Shown here: positions 16,473-25,429 of the stretch, piece after piece
Layout of the letters: each line of letters opens with the position of its first letter
How positions within the stretch are numbered: the stretch's first letter is position 1
Assembly (NCBI GenBank): GCA_902537055.1
Contig: CACAZW010000001.1
Location: 124,001 to 188,000 of the forward strand
Direction: 5' to 3'
DNA: 64,000 nt
Source: an uncultured Pelagibacteraceae bacterium
Lineage (GTDB): Bacteria > Pseudomonadota > Alphaproteobacteria > Pelagibacterales > Pelagibacteraceae
Translations under genes and position numbers: made by a program
Notes under the pieces: model-generated
Told to the model about the DNA's origin: nothing
What the model saw: only the letters and a program-made list of their open reading frames with translations
Database searches by the model: none

Positions 16473-18293
16473 ATGTGTGGAATAGTTGGAATTACAAGCT
16501 CTAAAGAAGTTACTCCCAGAATTATAAGTTCATTAAAAAAACTTGAGTATAGAGGATATGACTCTGCAGGTTTAGCAACTCTTTCAAATGGAAATATAAA
16601 TGAGGTTAAATGTGAGGGTAGAGTAGACGCTTTGGAGAAAAATATTATACAAACTAAAATATCTGGCTCTATTGGTATTGGACACGTTAGATGGGCCACA
16701 CATGGTAAACCTAGTTCAATAAATGCACATCCTCATTCGTCAGAAGATGTATCTGTAGTTCATAATGGAATAATCGAAAATTCAACAATTCTTAAAAAAT
16801 TATTAGAAAATAAAGGCTATAAGTTTAAATCCCAAACAGATACAGAAGTAATAGTTCATTTAGTAACTGATTATTTAAAAAAAAATAACCTTAAAAATAC
16901 AATTATAAAAGTTCTAAAAAAATTACACGGTAGTTTTGCGCTAGGTATAATATTCAAAGACCAACCAGACTTAATAGTTGGCGCAAGAAGAGGTTCTCCA
17001 CTTGCTGTTGGTTACGGTCCAAATGAACACTACCTTGGTTCAGACTCTTATGCATTAAAGTCAATGACTAATAAAATTTCATATTTAAATGATGGAGAAT
17101 TTTGCATATTAAAAAAAGATCAAGTCGAATTTTTTGATGCTGATGGAACCAAAGTAAACAAAAAAATTTTAAATCTTTCTAAAGATGATCAAAATTATGA
17201 AAAAGGAGATTACAAATATTATATGGCTAAAGAAATAGATGAGCAGCCAACCACATTAAAAAATTGTGTAAATGAGTACATCGACAAACATAACAAAGAA
17301 ATAAATATTTATAATTTTCCTTGGAAAATCAATGAAATTTCATCTGTAATTTTAATTGGATGTGGAACAGCTTATCACTCATGCCTTGTGGCGAAATATT
17401 GGTTTGAGCAAAATACAAGTTTAGATGTGAGTGTTGATATAGCTTCTGAATTTAGATATCGAAAAATTAAATTTAAAAAAGATTGTCTTTACGTTTTTGT
17501 TTCGCAATCAGGAGAAACTGCAGATACATTTGCAGCATTAGATTTGTGTAAAAAGAATAATGTTAAAACTTGTGCAGTAGTAAATGTTGTTGAAAGTTCA
17601 ATTGCAAGAGACGCAGATCTAGTTTTGCCTATTCATTGTGGTCCAGAAGTAGGTGTTGCATCGACAAAGGCTTTTTTAGGACAAATGTTAGTTCTTTATT
17701 TATTATGTACTAAACTTTCTTATGAACAAAAATCAATTAATAAAAAGAATTACCAAAAAAAGATAAAAGATTTACTGTCTTTGTCTAAATCTGCAAAAAA
17801 TACACTAAATATTGAAGATAAAATCCAAACACTTGGAAAAGATTTTGCTAACTCTAAAGGATCAATGTTTTTGGGCAGAGGTTATTCATATCCAATTGCG
17901 CTTGAAGGTGCTTTAAAACTAAAAGAGCTTGCTTATGTTCATGCCGAAGGTTATCCAGCAGGGGAAATGAAACATGGACCTCTTGCACTTATAGAGGAAG
18001 GTATGCCGGTAGTAGTAATTGCTCCAAGAGATGAGCATTACAAAAAAACTATTTCAAATATGCAAGAAGTCATATCTAGAGGCGCAAAAGTTTTACTAAT
18101 AACAAATAAAAGTACTGATGAAATTTATTCAGAAAATATTTGGGAGCAAATAGAAGTTGATGCCATTTCTGATGAACTTATTCCTTTTTTGACCACTATA
18201 CCTTTGCAAAAGCTAGCTTATTACTCTGCACTAGATAAAGGATACGATATCGATAAACCAAGAAACTTAGCTAAATCTGTCACTGTTGAATAA
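16473..18293 (+). CDS. glmS: Glutamine-fructose-6-phosphate aminotransferase (isomerizing)
   Basis: A 606-aa enzyme making glucosamine-6-phosphate. The N-terminal amidotransferase nucleophile is C2 (MCGIVGI), with RGYDSAG, GHVRWATHG and HNGIIEN in that domain. Two SIS sugar isomerase domains follow, with SQSGETADT near residue 350 and the GRGYSYPIALEGALKLKE segment near 470. The C-terminal end KPRNLAKSVTVE is typical. It starts 6 nt after the glmU-like gene with AAGGAAAT upstream, so the two amino-sugar genes are one unit. No glmS ribozyme is seen or expected. Confidence 0.95.
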   Translation: MCGIVGITSSKEVTPRIISSLKKLEYRGYDSAGLATLSNGNINEVKCEGRVDALEKNIIQTKISGSIGIGHVRWATHGKPSSINAHPHSSEDVSVVHNGIIENSTILKKLLENKGYKFKSQTDTEVIVHLVTDYLKKNNLKNTIIKVLKKLHGSFALGIIFKDQPDLIVGARRGSPLAVGYGPNEHYLGSDSYALKSMTNKISYLNDGEFCILKKDQVEFFDADGTKVNKKILNLSKDDQNYEKGDYKYYMAKEIDEQPTTLKNCVNEYIDKHNKEINIYNFPWKINEISSVILIGCGTAYHSCLVAKYWFEQNTSLDVSVDIASEFRYRKIKFKKDCLYVFVSQSGETADTFAALDLCKKNNVKTCAVVNVVESSIARDADLVLPIHCGPEVGVASTKAFLGQMLVLYLLCTKLSYEQKSINKKNYQKKIKDLLSLSKSAKNTLNIEDKIQTLGKDFANSKGSMFLGRGYSYPIALEGALKLKELAYVHAEGYPAGEMKHGPLALIEEGMPVVVIAPRDEHYKKTISNMQEVISRGAKVLLITNKSTDEIYSENIWEQIEVDAISDELIPFLTTIPLQKLAYYSALDKGYDIDKPRNLAKSVTVE

Positions 18294-18327
18294 ATAATAA
18301 AGTCTGTTAAAACAATTCTGAGTTGAA

Positions 18328-19707
18328 ATGAAAAATTGGAAAATAAATAGCTGGAGAAAATATCCTGTGAAACATATTCCTCAATATGAAGATGAGAAGG
18401 AATTGGAGATGGTTTTAAATAAATTGAAAACCTTTCCTCCGTTAGTTTTTGCAGGTGAAACAAGACATTTAAAAGATCAGTTAGCAATGGTAAATGATGG
18501 AAAAGCTTTTCTATTACAAGGTGGTGATTGTGCAGAAAGTTTTGCGGAATTTCATCCTGACAATATAAGAGATACCTTTAAGGTTATTCTTCAAATGGCT
18601 TTAGTGATGACTTACTCGGCTTCTTTACCCATTGTAAAACTTGGAAGAATTGCTGGACAATTTTCAAAACCAAGAAGCGCACCAACGGAAAAACAAGGTG
18701 ATAAAGAATTACCAAGTTATTTGGGAGACAATATAAATGCAATAGATTTTAATGAAAAAGCTAGAAGACCTGATCCAAAAAGAATGTTTAAGGCTTATTC
18801 TCAATCTGCATCAACTTTAAACCTTTTAAGAGCATTTTCAAAAGGTGGTTTTGCTGACTTAAATAAGGTTCACTTATGGAATTTAGATTATATTAAGAAA
18901 AGTCCCCAAGCTAAGAAATTTAAAGAGTTAGAAGATAAAATAGCAGATGCATTAGCTTTTATGGATGCTTGTGGAATTACATCTGATTTTAATAATAGAT
19001 TATACACAGTTAATTTTTGGACTTCTCATGAAGCTTTACACTTACCTTTTGAAGAAAGCATGACAAGAGTAGACTCAACCACGGGTGAATATCACGATAC
19101 TTCAGCTCACTTTGTCTGGATAGGAGATAGAACAAGACAATTAGATGGAGGACATGTTGAATTTTGTAAAGGAATAGAAAATCCAATTGGCATCAAATGT
19201 GGCCCAACTTCAAAACCTGATGAGATTGCAAAAATATGTGAAGTTATTAATCCTAAGAATGAAAAAGGAAAAATAACTTTAATCTCAAGATTTGGTCATC
19301 AAAACGTTGAAAAATTCTTACCAAAATTAATTAGAGGTATTAAAAAGGAAGGTTTAAATGTTGTTTGGTCATGTGATCCAATGCATGGTAATACAATTAA
19401 ATCAACTACTGGTTTTAAAACGAGACCATTTAATGATGTTGTAAGCGAAGTTAAAAATGTATTTGCAGTTCATCAAGCAGAAGGTTCGTATGCTGGAGGT
19501 CTACATGTTGAAATGACAGGCCAAGATGTGACAGAGTGTACAGGTGGAGCAAAAAAAATATCAGATGCAGATTTATCAAGCAGATATCATACGCACTGTG
19601 ATCCAAGATTGAACTCTGATCAAGCTATAGAATTAGCGTTTTTAATTTCAGATGAGATAAAAAAGAATAGTTTGTATTCTAAATCTGCAATTAAAGCGGC
19701 ATCTTAA
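18328..19707 (+). CDS. aroG: Class II (plant-type) 3-deoxy-7-phosphoheptulonate synthase
   Basis: A 459-aa first enzyme of the shikimate pathway. Class II features are W...KYPVKHIPQY at the N-terminus, LQGGDCAESF with the metal Cys near residue 70, KLGRIAGQFSKPRS, GEYHDTSAHFVWIGDRTRQLDGGH, and the late motifs WSCDPMHGNT and SRYHTHCDPRLN. It is unrelated in sequence to the E. coli AroFGH class I enzymes. The symbol follows common use for this family. Confidence 0.93.
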   Translation: MKNWKINSWRKYPVKHIPQYEDEKELEMVLNKLKTFPPLVFAGETRHLKDQLAMVNDGKAFLLQGGDCAESFAEFHPDNIRDTFKVILQMALVMTYSASLPIVKLGRIAGQFSKPRSAPTEKQGDKELPSYLGDNINAIDFNEKARRPDPKRMFKAYSQSASTLNLLRAFSKGGFADLNKVHLWNLDYIKKSPQAKKFKELEDKIADALAFMDACGITSDFNNRLYTVNFWTSHEALHLPFEESMTRVDSTTGEYHDTSAHFVWIGDRTRQLDGGHVEFCKGIENPIGIKCGPTSKPDEIAKICEVINPKNEKGKITLISRFGHQNVEKFLPKLIRGIKKEGLNVVWSCDPMHGNTIKSTTGFKTRPFNDVVSEVKNVFAVHQAEGSYAGGLHVEMTGQDVTECTGGAKKISDADLSSRYHTHCDPRLNSDQAIELAFLISDEIKKNSLYSKSAIKAAS

Positions 19708-19744
19708 CAGTTTAAAAATAAATTTTTTTTCTTATATTTAAATT

Positions 19745-20482
19745 ATGACACCCAAAGATAAAGTGAATCACATTAAAAACTGGATTTCAGATTATGTGAA
19801 TTCTATGCCAAAAAAAGCTCAATCTTTAGTGATTGGTATTTCTGGTGGAATAGACTCTTCTGTCTCGAGTACATTAAGTGCTATGACTGGTTTAAAAACA
19901 ATTGTTTTATCAATGCCTATTAAACAAAAATCTGCACAACATGATCTAAGTTTGGCACATCAAGAATGGTTAAAGAAGAATTTTAGCAATGTAGAAGGAC
20001 ATACATTAGAATTAGACAGTTTATTCAAAACATTTGAAGGAACACTAAACAATTTTGGTAGTGAACATGGAATGGCAAACTCTAGAGCAAGATTAAGAAT
20101 GACAACGCTTTATCAAGTAGCTGCCGCAAACAATGGAATTGTTGTTGGAACAGGAAATAAAGTTGAAGATTTTGGAGTTGGTTTTTATACAAAATATGGT
20201 GATGGTGGAGTAGATATTTCTCCCATAGCAGATTGTAATAAAACTGAGGTATGGGAACTTGGTAAAGAACTTGGAATTTTAAAAGAAATAATTGATGCCC
20301 CTCCAACAGATGGCTTATGGGATGATGGTCGTACGGATGAGGGACAGCTTGGTTTGTCATATAAAGAATTAGAAGAAGCGATGGATAATGAAAATTCTGT
20401 AAATCGAGATAAATATAATTCAATTCGAAGCGCAAATTTGCATAAAATGGAACCTATTCCGGTATGCAAAATTCCTAATTAA
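19745..20482 (+). CDS. nadE: NAD+ synthase, ammonia-dependent
   Basis: A 245-aa ATP-pyrophosphatase enzyme that amidates deamido-NAD. The PP-loop SGGIDSS begins at residue 33. VVGTGNKVEDFGVGFYTKYGDGGVD and the DGLWDDGRTDEGQLG segment match the NadE active site. There is no N-terminal nitrilase/glutaminase domain, so ammonia is the direct nitrogen source unless a partner exists. It ends 45 nt before cysS. Confidence 0.92.
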   Translation: MTPKDKVNHIKNWISDYVNSMPKKAQSLVIGISGGIDSSVSSTLSAMTGLKTIVLSMPIKQKSAQHDLSLAHQEWLKKNFSNVEGHTLELDSLFKTFEGTLNNFGSEHGMANSRARLRMTTLYQVAAANNGIVVGTGNKVEDFGVGFYTKYGDGGVDISPIADCNKTEVWELGKELGILKEIIDAPPTDGLWDDGRTDEGQLGLSYKELEEAMDNENSVNRDKYNSIRSANLHKMEPIPVCKIPN

Positions 20483-20527
20483 TCAAATAGATTAACAAAT
20501 CAATAATTTAAGTATATTCCTAGTTGT

Positions 20528-21889
20528 ATGGCTAAAGATATATTTTTAACTAATAGTCTTGGTGGTAAGAAAGAAAAATTTATACCCAAAAATGACAAAT
20601 CAATAGGCATGTATGTTTGTGGTCCTACTGTTTATGATGATCCACATATTGGTAATGCTAGACCATTAGTCGTTTTTGATATTCTGTATAAAATTTTAAA
20701 AAATAGATATGGATCAACATCTGTAAAATATATCAGAAATATTACAGACATAGATGACAAAATAATCAAAGCATCTAATGATCAAAATATTTCTATAAAT
20801 GACTTAACTTCAAAAATTACTGAAAACTTTCATGAAGACTGTAAGTACTTAAAATGTGAAACACCAAACAGCGAACCAAAGGCAACAGAAAATATAAAAC
20901 AAATGATTGAAATGATCACAGAACTAGAGAAAAAAGGGTTTGCATATTCAAAGGATAAGCATGTTTATTTTGAAGTAAAAAAATTTAGTGATTATGGAAA
21001 ACTATCTAATAAAAAGTTAGATGAATTAATAGCTGGTTCACGAGTAGAGGTTTCAGAAATAAAAAAAAATCCTGAAGATTTTGTATTATGGAAACCATCA
21101 ACAGATAAAGAGCCTTCATGGGAATCTCCTTGGGGCAAAGGCAGACCAGGTTGGCACTTAGAATGTTCAGTTATGTCTAAAAGATATTTGGGTGAAGAAT
21201 TTGATATTCATGGGGGCGGTAGAGACTTGATTTTTCCTCATCATGAAAACGAGATTGCTCAATCAAGATGTGCAAATGAAACAAATTCATTTGCAAATTA
21301 TTGGGTTCATAATGGATTTATAACTCTTTCTAATGAAAAAATGGCAAAATCTCAGGGAAATATTTTAAAAATAAAAGATTTTAAAAATAAATATAATGGC
21401 CAAGTTTTAAGATTAGCATTAATTAGTGCTCACTATAGACAGGGATTAGATTGGAATGAAAAACTAATATCAGAATGTGAGAAGACTTTAAGCAAATGGT
21501 ATTCAGCCTATTCTGATGTTCATAAAAGTACAATATTACCAGACGAATTATTAGATCCTTTATATGACGATTTAAACACCCCAGGCTATATTGCTAATTT
21601 ACATTCTTTATATAGTAAAGCTTCAACTGGAACGAACGAGGATAAAGCAACTTTTGTAAAAGCTTGCAATTTTATAGGTTTATTAACTGATACTTCGGAA
21701 GAGTGGCTACAAACAAAAAAAAATACAATTTCTCTTTCAGAGGATGAAATTAATTCAAAAATAGCTGAGAGAAATAAAGCAAGAGATGAAAAAAATTATG
21801 AATTAGCTGACAAAATAAGGAAAGATCTTTTAGATAAGGGTATTTTAATTGAGGATAAAGATGGTACAACCTCGTGGAAATTAAAATGA
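20528..21889 (+). CDS. cysS: Cysteinyl-tRNA synthetase
   Basis: A 453-aa class I synthetase. The HIGH-type motif appears as HIGNARP near residue 42 and the KMSKS loop as EKMAKSQGN. Zinc-site segments include CGPTVYDDP, a WHLECSVM helix, and the GGGRDLIFPHHENE motif. The last 60 residues are the usual charged C-terminal helices. The stop overlaps the cimA start (ATGA), implying coupling. Confidence 0.95.
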   Translation: MAKDIFLTNSLGGKKEKFIPKNDKSIGMYVCGPTVYDDPHIGNARPLVVFDILYKILKNRYGSTSVKYIRNITDIDDKIIKASNDQNISINDLTSKITENFHEDCKYLKCETPNSEPKATENIKQMIEMITELEKKGFAYSKDKHVYFEVKKFSDYGKLSNKKLDELIAGSRVEVSEIKKNPEDFVLWKPSTDKEPSWESPWGKGRPGWHLECSVMSKRYLGEEFDIHGGGRDLIFPHHENEIAQSRCANETNSFANYWVHNGFITLSNEKMAKSQGNILKIKDFKNKYNGQVLRLALISAHYRQGLDWNEKLISECEKTLSKWYSAYSDVHKSTILPDELLDPLYDDLNTPGYIANLHSLYSKASTGTNEDKATFVKACNFIGLLTDTSEEWLQTKKNTISLSEDEINSKIAERNKARDEKNYELADKIRKDLLDKGILIEDKDGTTSWKLK

Positions 21890-23487
21890 GTAAAGAAAAA
21901 ATCTATATATTTGATACTACACTTAGGGATGGGGCACAAACTCAAGGAGTAGATTTTTCATTAAATGAAAAAGAAAAAATCGCTAAATCTTTGGATAACT
22001 TGGGAGTTGATTATATAGAGGGTGGTTGGCCAGGAGCAAATCCAACAGATACAGAATTTTTTAATAAAGATCAAAACTTTAAAAATGCAAATCTTACAGC
22101 TTTTGGTATGACTAAAAAATCTGAGCATAGCGCAAAAAACGACCCGATGTTGTCATCTTTGATTAATTCAAAGAGTTCATCAATTTGTTTATTTGGTAAA
22201 AGTTGGGATTTTCATGTTGATGTTGCCTTGGGTATTTCAAATGATCAAAATTTAGAAAATATAAGTGAGAGCGCAAAGCATATAGTTAATTCAGGTAAAG
22301 AATTTATGTTTGATGCTGAACATTTTTTTGATGGTTATAAATCAAATCCTGAATATGCAATATCATGTTTAAAAGCAGCATTTGATAATGGTGCAAGATG
22401 GATTGTTTTATGTGATACTAATGGAGGGACATTGCCTCACGAAATTTCTAAAATTGTTGAAGAAGTAACAAAGCATATACCAGGTAATAACCTTGGAATT
22501 CATGCCCACAATGATACAGAAAATGCAGTTGCTAATAGTTTAGTAGCTGTGCAAGCAGGAGTTAGACAGGTCCAGGGTACAATAAATGGACTTGGAGAAA
22601 GATGTGGAAATGCAAATTTAATGTCATTAATCCCAACTTTTTTTTTAAAGAAAGATTTTTCAGACAAATATGAAATTAATATCAAACCAGAAAATATTAA
22701 AAATTTAACACAATGTTCAAGATTATTAGATGAAATATTGAATAGAAAACCTAATAAACATCTACCTTATGTGGGTGCTTCTGCATTTTCTCATAAGGGT
22801 GGAATGCATGTATCAGCTGTACAAAAAGATCCAAAAACTTATGAACATATTAATCCTGATGAAGTGGGCAATGCCAGGAATATTGTTGTTTCCGATCAAT
22901 CTGGACAATCTAATATAATGTCTAGATTAAATGCAATTGGCATTAATATTAAAAAAGATGATCCAAAAATTAAAAAACTTCTTCATGAAGTAAAAGACAG
23001 AGAGTTTATAGGATATAGTTACGATGGTGCTGATGCATCTTTTGAACTTTTAGCCAGAAGATTGATGGGGGAAATACCAAGATATATTTCAATTAATGAA
23101 TATGATGTTTCCGTTAAGAAAGACTCTACTGGAGAAGTAATATCATTTGCAAAAGCAAAACTTGAGGTAGATGGTCATGAAATATTATGTGAAGGAGAAG
23201 GCAATGGACCAGTTAATGCATTAGATAATGCAATTAGAAAAAATGTAAATAAACTTGAAAAATATTCAGAATATTTAAAAGATTTAAAGCTAGTTGATTA
23301 CAAAGTTAGAATTTTAAATACAGGAACTGGAGCCGTTACTAGGGTTTCTATAGAAAGTGCAGACTCGAAACATGGTAATTGGTTCACAATAGGAGTTTCT
23401 CCAAATATTATTGATGCATCTTTTAAAGCTTTAGTTGATAGTTTGGATTATAAACTGTTCAAGGATAATGCTCCTGCTAGTAATTGA
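21886..23487 (+). CDS. cimA: (R)-citramalate synthase, LeuA-like family
   Basis: A 533-aa HMGL-like TIM-barrel condensing enzyme with a C-terminal LeuA-type regulatory domain. It starts DTTLRDGAQTQGVDFS, and the subgroup signature YIEGGWPGANPTD separates CimA-like proteins from isopropylmalate synthase. HAHNDTENAVANS supplies metal histidines, and GTINGLGERCGN follows. The C-terminal third carries the alpha/beta allosteric fold. It would make citramalate from pyruvate and acetyl-CoA for threonine-independent isoleucine synthesis. The ATG at 21886 overlaps the cysS stop and is preferred over a GTG 12 nt earlier. Confidence 0.88.
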   Translation: MSKEKIYIFDTTLRDGAQTQGVDFSLNEKEKIAKSLDNLGVDYIEGGWPGANPTDTEFFNKDQNFKNANLTAFGMTKKSEHSAKNDPMLSSLINSKSSSICLFGKSWDFHVDVALGISNDQNLENISESAKHIVNSGKEFMFDAEHFFDGYKSNPEYAISCLKAAFDNGARWIVLCDTNGGTLPHEISKIVEEVTKHIPGNNLGIHAHNDTENAVANSLVAVQAGVRQVQGTINGLGERCGNANLMSLIPTFFLKKDFSDKYEINIKPENIKNLTQCSRLLDEILNRKPNKHLPYVGASAFSHKGGMHVSAVQKDPKTYEHINPDEVGNARNIVVSDQSGQSNIMSRLNAIGINIKKDDPKIKKLLHEVKDREFIGYSYDGADASFELLARRLMGEIPRYISINEYDVSVKKDSTGEVISFAKAKLEVDGHEILCEGEGNGPVNALDNAIRKNVNKLEKYSEYLKDLKLVDYKVRILNTGTGAVTRVSIESADSKHGNWFTIGVSPNIIDASFKALVDSLDYKLFKDNAPASN

Positions 23488-24206
23488 TGTCATTAAGAAA
23501 TATAACTTTTATTTTACACAAACCTCAACTATCAGAAAATATAGGAGCTTGTGCTAGAGCTTTAAAAAACTTTAATTTTAATAATCTATCAATTGTTAAT
23601 CCAAAACCCTCATTTCCAAATGATAAAATTATTGCAACATCTGTAGGGGCAAAAAATGTTATTAAAAAAGCAAAAGTATATGAAAATTTAGAAACATCAT
23701 TAAGTAATTTGGATATATTAGTTGCAACATCTGCAAGATTTAGAAATAAAAATATTAAACATATATCAATAACCGATCTTAATAAGATTAATTACAAAAA
23801 AAAGGTTGGTTTTCTTTTTGGATCAGAAGCATCTGGATTATCAAATAACGAAGTTAGTTACGCTGATTATACTTTACAAATCCCAAGTAATAAGAATTTT
23901 AGATCTTTAAATTTGTCTCATAGTCTAATTATAGTAGCTCAAATAGTGAGTGGCCTAATTTCAAATAAAAATTTTACTTTTGAAAAGTCAAAAAAAATTA
24001 AAAGTGCAAATAAAACCGATATTCAAAAAATGTTAAATTTATGCATTAATAATTTAGAAAATAAGAATTTTTTTCACCCACCTGAAAAAAAACCGATCAT
24101 GATGGAAAATTTAAGAAGTATTTTCTATAAACTCAATCTATCAGAAAAAGAAACTCGTATTTTATCAAGCGTATTTGCTGGTTTAAGTAAGGAAAAGGTT
24201 GATTGA
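23487..24206 (+). CDS. trmJ: TrmJ-like tRNA 2'-O-methyltransferase (SpoU family)
   Basis: A 239-aa SPOUT-superfamily methyltransferase. The three SpoU motifs are visible: the early KPQLSENIGACARALKNF, the SAM-knot motif FGSEASGLSN near residue 113, and the late SLNLSHSLIIVAQIV. TrmJ modifies position 32 of tRNAs. Distinguishing it from other SpoU enzymes rests on the N-terminal PQLSENIGA and total length. The start at 23487 overlaps the cimA stop by one base. The 3' end lies inside the rpsD promoter. Confidence 0.8.
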   Translation: MSLRNITFILHKPQLSENIGACARALKNFNFNNLSIVNPKPSFPNDKIIATSVGAKNVIKKAKVYENLETSLSNLDILVATSARFRNKNIKHISITDLNKINYKKKVGFLFGSEASGLSNNEVSYADYTLQIPSNKNFRSLNLSHSLIIVAQIVSGLISNKNFTFEKSKKIKSANKTDIQKMLNLCINNLENKNFFHPPEKKPIMMENLRSIFYKLNLSEKETRILSSVFAGLSKEKVD

Positions 24207-24230
24207 CAAAACATAACTTAGGCTTATAAG
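24203..24230 (+). promoter_or_regulatory. rpsD promoter
   Basis: A perfect -35 TTGACA (24203-24208) and a good -10 TATAAG (24225-24230) with 16-bp spacing. The -35 overlaps the trmJ stop codon. Transcription should begin about 24237, only a few nt before the rpsD ATG at 24242, so the mRNA may be nearly leaderless. Confidence 0.65.
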
Positions 24231-24241
24231 ACCTCATACTA

Positions 24242-24859
24242 ATGACAAAAAGACTAAACTCTAAACATAAAGTAGATAGAAGATTAAAAGTAAATTTATG
24301 GGGGAGACCCAAAAGTCCTTTTAATACAAGAGCTTATCCTCCAGGACAGCACGGACAAACAAAAGCTGGCAAACCTTCAGACTACGGAATTCAACTTCAG
24401 GCAAAACAAAAATTAAAGTCTTATTATGGAAACATGAATGAAAGACAGTTTAGAAATGTTTATAAGAAAGCAATCATGAAAAAAGGAGATACTGCTGAAA
24501 ACTTAATTGGATTATTAGAGAGAAGATTAGATGCTGTAATTTATAGATCAAAGCTATCAAACACTATCTTTTCATCAAGACAATTGATTAACCACGGCCA
24601 TGTTAAAGTAAATGGAAAAAAAGTTAATATAGCAAGTTATCAGGTTAAAGAAGAAGATACGATTGAAATTAGAGATAAATCTAAACAACTTGCTTTAATC
24701 GATATTGCTCTTGCTAACAAAGAAAGAGAAGTTCCAGAATATCTACAATTAGATGAAAAAAATAAAAAAGTTAAATTTGTAAGAGTTCCATCTTTCGAAG
24801 AAGTTCCATATCCTGTAGTAATGGAGCCAAACTTAGTAATTGAATATTACTCTAGATAA
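24242..24859 (+). CDS. rpsD: 30S ribosomal protein S4
   Basis: A 205-aa primary 16S rRNA-binding protein and assembly initiator. It begins [15 protein letters not shown], contains YPPGQHGQ and a central S4 RNA-binding domain (about 94-157) with [32 protein letters not shown], and ends with the conserved EYYSR. It stands apart from the main ribosomal operons and seems to have its own promoter. It converges with grxD with no gap between the stop codons. Confidence 0.97.
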   Translation: MTKRLNSKHKVDRRLKVNLWGRPKSPFNTRAYPPGQHGQTKAGKPSDYGIQLQAKQKLKSYYGNMNERQFRNVYKKAIMKKGDTAENLIGLLERRLDAVIYRSKLSNTIFSSRQLINHGHVKVNGKKVNIASYQVKEEDTIEIRDKSKQLALIDIALANKEREVPEYLQLDEKNKKVKFVRVPSFEEVPYPVVMEPNLVIEYYSR

Positions 24860-25198
24860 TTAATTTTTAGCCTTAAAATTTATTCCTTTAGCCTCAAAAA
24901 GTTTAGCAAGTTCTCCACTCTCATACATTTCTTTTACGATATCACATCCACCAATAAACTCGTTTTTAACATATAATTGAGGAATGGTTGGCCAATCGCT
25001 AAATACTTTTATACCTTCTCTTAGTTTTTGATCTACTAAAACATTTACACCTTTAAAATTTACTTCAAGAGCCTTCAAAATATTTGAAGTTGCCATTGAA
25101 AATCCACACTGAGGTGCATCAGGTGTACCTTTCATAAAAAGACATACATCATTATTTTCAATTTCACTTTTTATTAAATCATTAGTTTCTTGTTCCAT
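24860..25198 (-). CDS. grxD: Monothiol glutaredoxin (CGFS type)
   Basis: A 112-aa Grx4-type protein for Fe-S cluster transfer. The CGFS active site is at residues 31-34, preceded by the GSH-binding K23 in FMKGTPDAP and followed by WPTIPQLYVKNEFIGGCDI. It sits immediately downstream of a BolA-family gene; Grx4 and BolA form [2Fe-2S]-bridged complexes, so a shared role in iron-sulfur handling is likely. It is the last gene of the minus-strand purine cluster. Confidence 0.94.
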   Translation of the reverse strand: MEQETNDLIKSEIENNDVCLFMKGTPDAPQCGFSMATSNILKALEVNFKGVNVLVDQKLREGIKVFSDWPTIPQLYVKNEFIGGCDIVKEMYESGELAKLFEAKGINFKAKN

Positions 25199-25429
25199 TT
25201 AAATTTCCTTTGTTTTAATTGCTAAAGCGTGAAGCTCATTTCCCATTTTACCTTTTAAAGAATTATATACCATTTTGTGTTGTTCTATTTTACTTTTACC
25301 TGAAAATTTAGATGATGTCACTGTAGCAGAATAGTGATTTCCATCACCCGCTAAATCTTGAATTTCAACTTTTGCGTCAGGTAATCCTTCCTTAATTAAA
25401 CTCTCAATTTCTTTTAAATCCATTGCCAT
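25199..25429 (-). CDS. BolA/IbaG family protein
   Basis: A 76-aa BolA-fold protein. The family pattern is GDGNHYSATVTSSKFSGKS, followed by the conserved His in QHKMVYNSL and the ELHALAIKT end. No N-terminal extension is present, as in IbaG/BolA2. It is coupled to purL upstream (TAATG) and abuts grxD downstream, the familiar alphaproteobacterial pairing. A second in-frame ATG two codons later is an alternative start. Confidence 0.9.
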   Translation of the reverse strand: MAMDLKEIESLIKEGLPDAKVEIQDLAGDGNHYSATVTSSKFSGKSKIEQHKMVYNSLKGKMGNELHALAIKTKEI

